This document shows positions 59,300-64,000 of a stretch of DNA of 64,000 nucleotides, piece after piece. Made by a program: the position numbers and the translations under genes. The notes under the pieces are model-generated. The model searched no databases. It had not been told where the DNA came from and saw only the letters and a program-made list of their open reading frames with translations. Origin of the DNA: Lunularia cruciata. Its lineage: Eukaryota; Streptophyta; Marchantiopsida; Lunulariales; Lunulariaceae. The stretch is taken from contig OX419756.1 of assembly GCA_948567375.1 (NCBI GenBank), forward strand, positions 28,224,333-28,288,332, written 5' to 3'. Positions within the stretch are counted from its first letter, which is position 1. Every line of letters begins with the position of its first letter.

Positions 59300-59835
59300 C
59301 TGAAATACTCATTCCAAGATATTAAGAGGAACAATCTCAAAAAACTCTACAAAAGATGAGCAATCTATCTTGGTGTTGGATGCCACTAATGTACAGGGGA
59401 AACATATAAGCTTACTCAAACTCAAATGAACCATCTCCTTCTAATATATTAAAGAGGAACAATCTCAGCAAACTCTACAAAAGAAGAGCAATCTATCTAG
59501 GTGTTAGATGCACTAATGTATATGGGAAACATAGAAGCTCACTCAAACTAGAAATTACCCATCTGAAATACTCATTCCAAGATATTAACGAGGAACAATC
59601 TCAACAAACTCTACAAAAGACTAGTAATCGATTTGGGTGTTGCATGCCACTAATGTACAAGGGAAACATAGAAGTTCACTCAAATTGAAATTTAACCATC
59701 TGAAATGCTCATTCCAAAATATAAGAGAGGAAAAAACTCTACAAAATATGAGTGTTCAATCTAGGTATTGGATGCTACTAATGTACAAGGGAAACATAAA
59801 AGGTCACTCAATTTAAAAATTACCCATCTAACTCA
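59300..59835. repeat. Four-unit tandem repeat, period about 130 bases
   Basis: Units start near 59300, 59428, 59561 and 59699. Each contains AGGAACAATCTCA or a decayed form, CTCTACAAAA, ATGCxACTAATGTA, GGGAAACATA and CTCACTCAA. The fourth is the most diverged. No ORF is maintained across it. Confidence 0.9.
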
Positions 59836-61911
59836 AAAGATATGGAAGTTGTGAAACCAAATTAATCAGAAACAACAATCAACCATTATCTTTAGCTCAC
59901 TATCTTCTCAAGAAACACAATAGTTGTTAATGAAGCTTGAACATATGAGAATGGTCAAACTATAATCTTTCTAGGTGCAAAAAGTCTTTCATTATGTAGT
60001 TTCAATCCCTTGATGTGTCACTTTTCACCACTTAAAATTGGAAGAAAATTGTTCTAACCTATAGTGGATTCACAAGATTTGTGACCCAAAAGCTCACTCA
60101 CAATGGAGAGTGCTCAAATCTTCAAACAAGCGTTATAGATTTCATCAAAGCCTTGCATGACTACAAGAGTACAAATTTCACAATCAAATCAAAGTTCTAC
60201 CATCTGAGTGCTACACCTTATTCAAGATGAAAATCAAGAAAATAAACTAAAATTGGTCTTGACTAACCCCAGACCGGTATAGCCTAGTTGACAATTGATA
60301 GCAAAAGCGTGTTCTATATAGGTAATGTAAGAGAAGAAAAAATTGATGCTAATAGAAACCATAACCCTCTATTTTGAGGTCACACACAATGGACTAAGTT
60401 ATGAATTCCATAGATGGTGACATCCGATGAGTATTAATCTGCAAAAAGAAGACAAATAGAACAAAGGAATCAGTTTTGCAGATAGATAAGCTTGACATGA
60501 TGGAAAATCAAATTGGATGAATGATTGGGGGATTGTCATCAAGACATCCGAGCAGAGCACATTGCAAATGACAAAAAAGGAAAAATTAAAATATAATCTT
60601 AAACCCTTACAAATGAATATCTCAAGTGAGCTCAGACCCTTGAAACTGTATGGCCAAGGACAACATTACAAATTATAGAAAATGGATATACTTGGTGTTA
60701 CACGGAGTAAAGTCAATTTCAAAATCAAGAATATAAATGCAGACTATAAATCCATGCTTTCTTCTTTAATTGATAGATTTGAAGATATCCATGATGTGGT
60801 TCTAAGATTCTAAGAGCATACTCATTGGTTCTAAGATTGTAAAAGCATACTCATCTCTAAGTTGACATCATAGATGCTTAAGCATATTGGTCCAACAAAC
60901 CAGCAACAACCATAAAAATCTGATTTGGAAGAAATTGAATATCCAATAACAACAAATATATCCTTGACAAGATGAGCAAGAAATAGAAATCAACTCAAAC
61001 CAAAAAACTTCCACCACTCAACTATATCCTTTCAAGCTTGGTCTAGTTTCCCTATGATTTTTAGATAGCATGAAGCCTTTTCCTGATCTTCATCTTCACT
61101 AGGGTGCACTCATCAAGTCATATATTTCTCTTTTGGTATTTATATTGATTTGTCTAAGCTTTTAAACTAAATATGCTTAATAGCATACTCATTAACAAGA
61201 TTCTAATGAATATTTTGCACAAACTAAATATATTTTTTGGAATTTTACCCAAACTATCTTTATTTTTAGCTCCAAGTGAGGATACATGTCACATTGAAAT
61301 TGGTGATGTTGTAAAATACTGATCTTTAAACTTTAGAAGTTTAACCTTTATTGCTATAGCTACAATTGTTGTTTGTGTGTCATAAATCCAATACAACAAT
61401 TCCATGAGATAGTGCTCTTGCAATGCCCAAAAAGAGAATTCAATATAATCAATTGGAGATATTGTCACATAGGATCTTGATGAAGCTATATTAGTCATGA
61501 TTTTTCAATACAAAGAAAGTCTAAAACAGATTCAAGTACCCACCATTCCATATGGGATATTACACACTAACATTGTAGCAAAAAATTGACCCATATTGCA
61601 CAATGCCTCAAAAAAATAATGTAACTTGTAGCAAGAATTCACCATTGTAAATAATAAATTCTATTCTTTTCCACAATTGAGACCAAGAGTATCAAGAATA
61701 TGTGTGTGTTCCAAATGAACTTAAATTGAAAAAATTTCCAACCGCATCATTCTTATATTGAACATGCTTCAACATATCATGCATTTTGTTGATGTTGCCT
61801 TTCACACATTTCTTTGTGTCTTGAAAAAACAATTGATCACATCACATATGCAAAAAATATGAAAGTGTTAATGCATCTACTATGGATTTGATCATTCACT
61901 ATTTTTTCCAA
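59836..61911. other. Gene-free AT-rich region
   Basis: No domain was recognised. A 69-codon minus frame at 61289-61498 may be the decayed end of the neighbouring hAT element, but I could not confirm it. Confidence 0.5.
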
Positions 61912-62530
61912 TCATTTCATTGCATTTGGCATTTCAACACCATTGTTGCTAGTAATACACATGATGTTGGTCAATAAGCTGAACTTGTGCAATATTTCAA
62001 ATACAATATTGCTATTAATAGTTGCATTATGAGGAGGTGGAAAATAATTTAATGCCAAGATTTCAGACTGGAGCTGCCAATTTTCATTCACCCAATGAAC
62101 CATGACAGCAATATAACCTAGATATACTCTTGATGACCAACAGTCCAGAGAAAGCCAAAGCAAGAATTTACCTCATCTAGTAGCAAAAAGAATTTTAAGT
62201 TGGCAGCAATAAACTCATCCTCAAGAGCACTACCAAGTGTTTGTTGAGGGGATCCCCCTCAACAATTCAACATAGTGTTGATTTTTGAGATTTGAAGGAT
62301 GATTTTTTTTATGGCAACAAATGATTATTTGACATCTACAATCCAAAGCACAAGAACTTTCAGCACTTCTACCCATCATTCAGCATACGTAATATCATGT
62401 TGAACCAACACACTAATATTAGACAATGTCTTTTGCTTAGGGTCTTGAGCCACCCCCACAATATTTACTAATTTTATGGGTAACCTTGAGATAATGCATA
62501 AGAATACCACTTATACATGCTATATGCCAG
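61912..62530 (-). pseudogene. hAT-type transposase fragment
   Basis: The frame at 62163-61912 reads LSLDCWSSRVYLGYIAVMVHWV, then ATINSNIVFEIL and CITSNNGVEMPNAM. This matches the hAT core of BED-zinc-finger transposases (family pattern T.DxWTSR...Y...T.HWI and TTDNASNMVNAM). The aspartate of DNA (TxDNA) is asparagine here and the usual DxWT start is DCWS. Short frames with QDPKQKTLS extend it to about 62490. The 5' part is in the gap. The rest of the C-terminus was not found. Confidence 0.75.
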
Positions 62531-62557
62531 CTAGCCAGTTCTCAGTTTTGGTGAGCC

Positions 62558-62757
62558 NNNNNNNNNNNNNNNNNNNNNNNNNNNNNNNNNNNNNNNNNNN
62601 NNNNNNNNNNNNNNNNNNNNNNNNNNNNNNNNNNNNNNNNNNNNNNNNNNNNNNNNNNNNNNNNNNNNNNNNNNNNNNNNNNNNNNNNNNNNNNNNNNNN
62701 NNNNNNNNNNNNNNNNNNNNNNNNNNNNNNNNNNNNNNNNNNNNNNNNNNNNNNNNN
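62558..62757. other. Assembly gap (200 N)
   Basis: Exactly 200 unknown bases. The length is likely a placeholder and not a measured distance. Confidence 0.99.
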
Positions 62758-64000
62758 AACTCTCTTCTTTGTTCTTTCCACATCTATTCATGGTTTCTTC
62801 CTTCAGCAATCTTGCAATGAGTCTCTTACCAGTTCACTATTATATGGCAATAAGTTGTGGAAAATTTCAAATAATCTTGGTGATGATTGAGGAATACTTT
62901 ATTCTAACACCAAGGTTACTCAATTGACTAGTGAGAGTTTCTACTTTGCCAATAAAACCAGCATCTCTTCTCCCAACATCATCTGCAACTGAAAAAAGAA
63001 TATGCTTGTTGGAGAATATGCTTGTTCTTTGAAGCACATTGTTCATGCAACATAAACACTCTACTACACATCTCGTTTGTGGTTTTACAATTGATCAAGC
63101 TTTGTTGAAAAATGTGCTTGTTCTTTGAATTGATTGCTCATGCAATGTAATTAATCTACTCCACATATGGTTTGCAATTTCACAATTGATCAATCTATGT
63201 AAATACATGTCTTCTATGGCTGCATATATGTACATTTTTACAGCATTGTTCTTGCACTACCAATTGGTTTGTCCTCCATCTAATATGGCTTGTTCTATAG
63301 TCTCAGTCCTATTAATGATCCTTGTAAATCTATTTGAATTGAAGAATATAATCATATGGAATTTACAAATCAATAAATTTCCCCATTGAATTGAATAGAC
63401 TAATGTGTGTTATGTCTCTCATGTCGTTCCATGTTCCCACTGTGTCCCAATCTACTTTCATATATGAAAGATCTCTTCTAGTCTCTCAATCTATCTAAAT
63501 TCTACAGCGAGAACAAACTTCTATCCCTCTTGACACATTGGAAGATGTGAACTTTAACTTGTTAAAAACTGTCATGAAACTGATCATCAAATTTGTACAT
63601 CAATTACAAAACATATGGAACACTAAAGATATACAAAGCACTTTTTCCATCTTCGTCTTATTGTAAATCCAGTCGCATGAAATGAGGAATGAAATACCTG
63701 CAAGTTAGTATACAAGTTCTAAACTAATGGAATACTTGGTCTCATTGTCTGTTCTTACCTCATTGTCTATCGTCTGTTCTTACCTCTTCAGATTGTTACT
63801 CACACATCCCATTGCTCAAGCTTTCTTGACTATGCCACCACCATCTAGATGGAATTAACTAAATGCTATCTGAAATGGAAGACCTAAATACTCTAACACT
63901 AATTGACATTGCAGCCAGTTGCTATATACAAACCCTAACACTGTAGTATTACATACTATATCAATGCCACATGTCTACCATATGAATTGTACTTTCAACA
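62758..64000. other. Gene-free region with one tandem duplication
   Basis: No domain was recognised. About 95 bases are duplicated at 63021-63115 and 63116-63203 (GCTTGTTCTTTGAA, CATGCAA, ACAATTGATCAA in both). Confidence 0.55.

Noticed and set aside
1..64000. Prokaryotic systems (operons, CRISPR, phage)
   Set aside because: All recognisable coding sequence is plant gene or plant retroelement; no such arrays are present.

Overview
This is a piece of a repeat-rich, AT-rich plant nuclear genome. The evidence is a TORNADO1-type LRR-Roc-COR gene, a plant extracellular LRR protein gene, and plant Copia, Gypsy (chromovirus), LINE and hAT elements in advanced decay, separated by long gene-free DNA. 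The loose packing and old, nested, mutated retroelements resemble a gymnosperm or another large-genome vascular plant, but this is inference; nothing in the window identifies the species. No bacterial features, organelle genes, CRISPR arrays or rRNA genes were seen.

Two genes look real. A 1,394-residue intronless ORF (13627-17811, minus) encodes an LRR-Roc-COR protein close in length and layout to Arabidopsis TORNADO1. It has relatives: a deletion-ridden pseudogene 17 kb away in the same orientation (about 34530-36768) and a short fragment in the opposite orientation (about 46736-46970). The second gene (43286-44749, minus) encodes a secreted LRR protein of 487 residues; a transmembrane-like tail lies just past its stop codon in another frame, suggesting a receptor-like protein that lost its anchor by frameshift.

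Layout: 1-2566 is the 3' half of a plus-strand chromovirus with its LTR. 2600-4560 is a minus-strand Gypsy gag/protease remnant. 4560-6840 is an unusual purine-strand repeat block. 7.6-13.6 kb holds a TA microsatellite, a zinc-knuckle fragment, a possible SINE head, a dispersed repeat and a LINE tail. 13.6-17.8 kb is the TORNADO1-like gene. 20.7-26.5 kb holds LINE copies in both orientations, one interrupted by a solo LTR with a perfect target duplication. 26.9-28.9 kb is truncated Copia-A. 30.3-34.5 kb holds diverged LTRs and a dispersed repeat. 34.5-36.8 kb is the TORNADO1-like pseudogene, cut by Copia-C (36.8-41.3 kb). 43.3-44.7 kb is the LRR gene. 46-47.6 kb holds a Copia scrap, an inverted repeat, the third TORNADO1-like fragment and a perfect palindrome. 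48-51.2 kb is a Gypsy gag and LTR. 51.2-58.3 kb is full-length but dead Copia-B nested in plus-strand Copia-E. 59.3-59.8 kb is a four-unit tandem repeat. 61.9-62.5 kb is a hAT transposase fragment ending at a 200-base gap.

The mobile elements are all broken by stop codons, frameshifts or substitutions at catalytic residues. The main biological interest is the decaying TORNADO1-like family, the possible loss of a receptor anchor, and several structured repeats not explained by known element types. No new multi-gene system was recognised.
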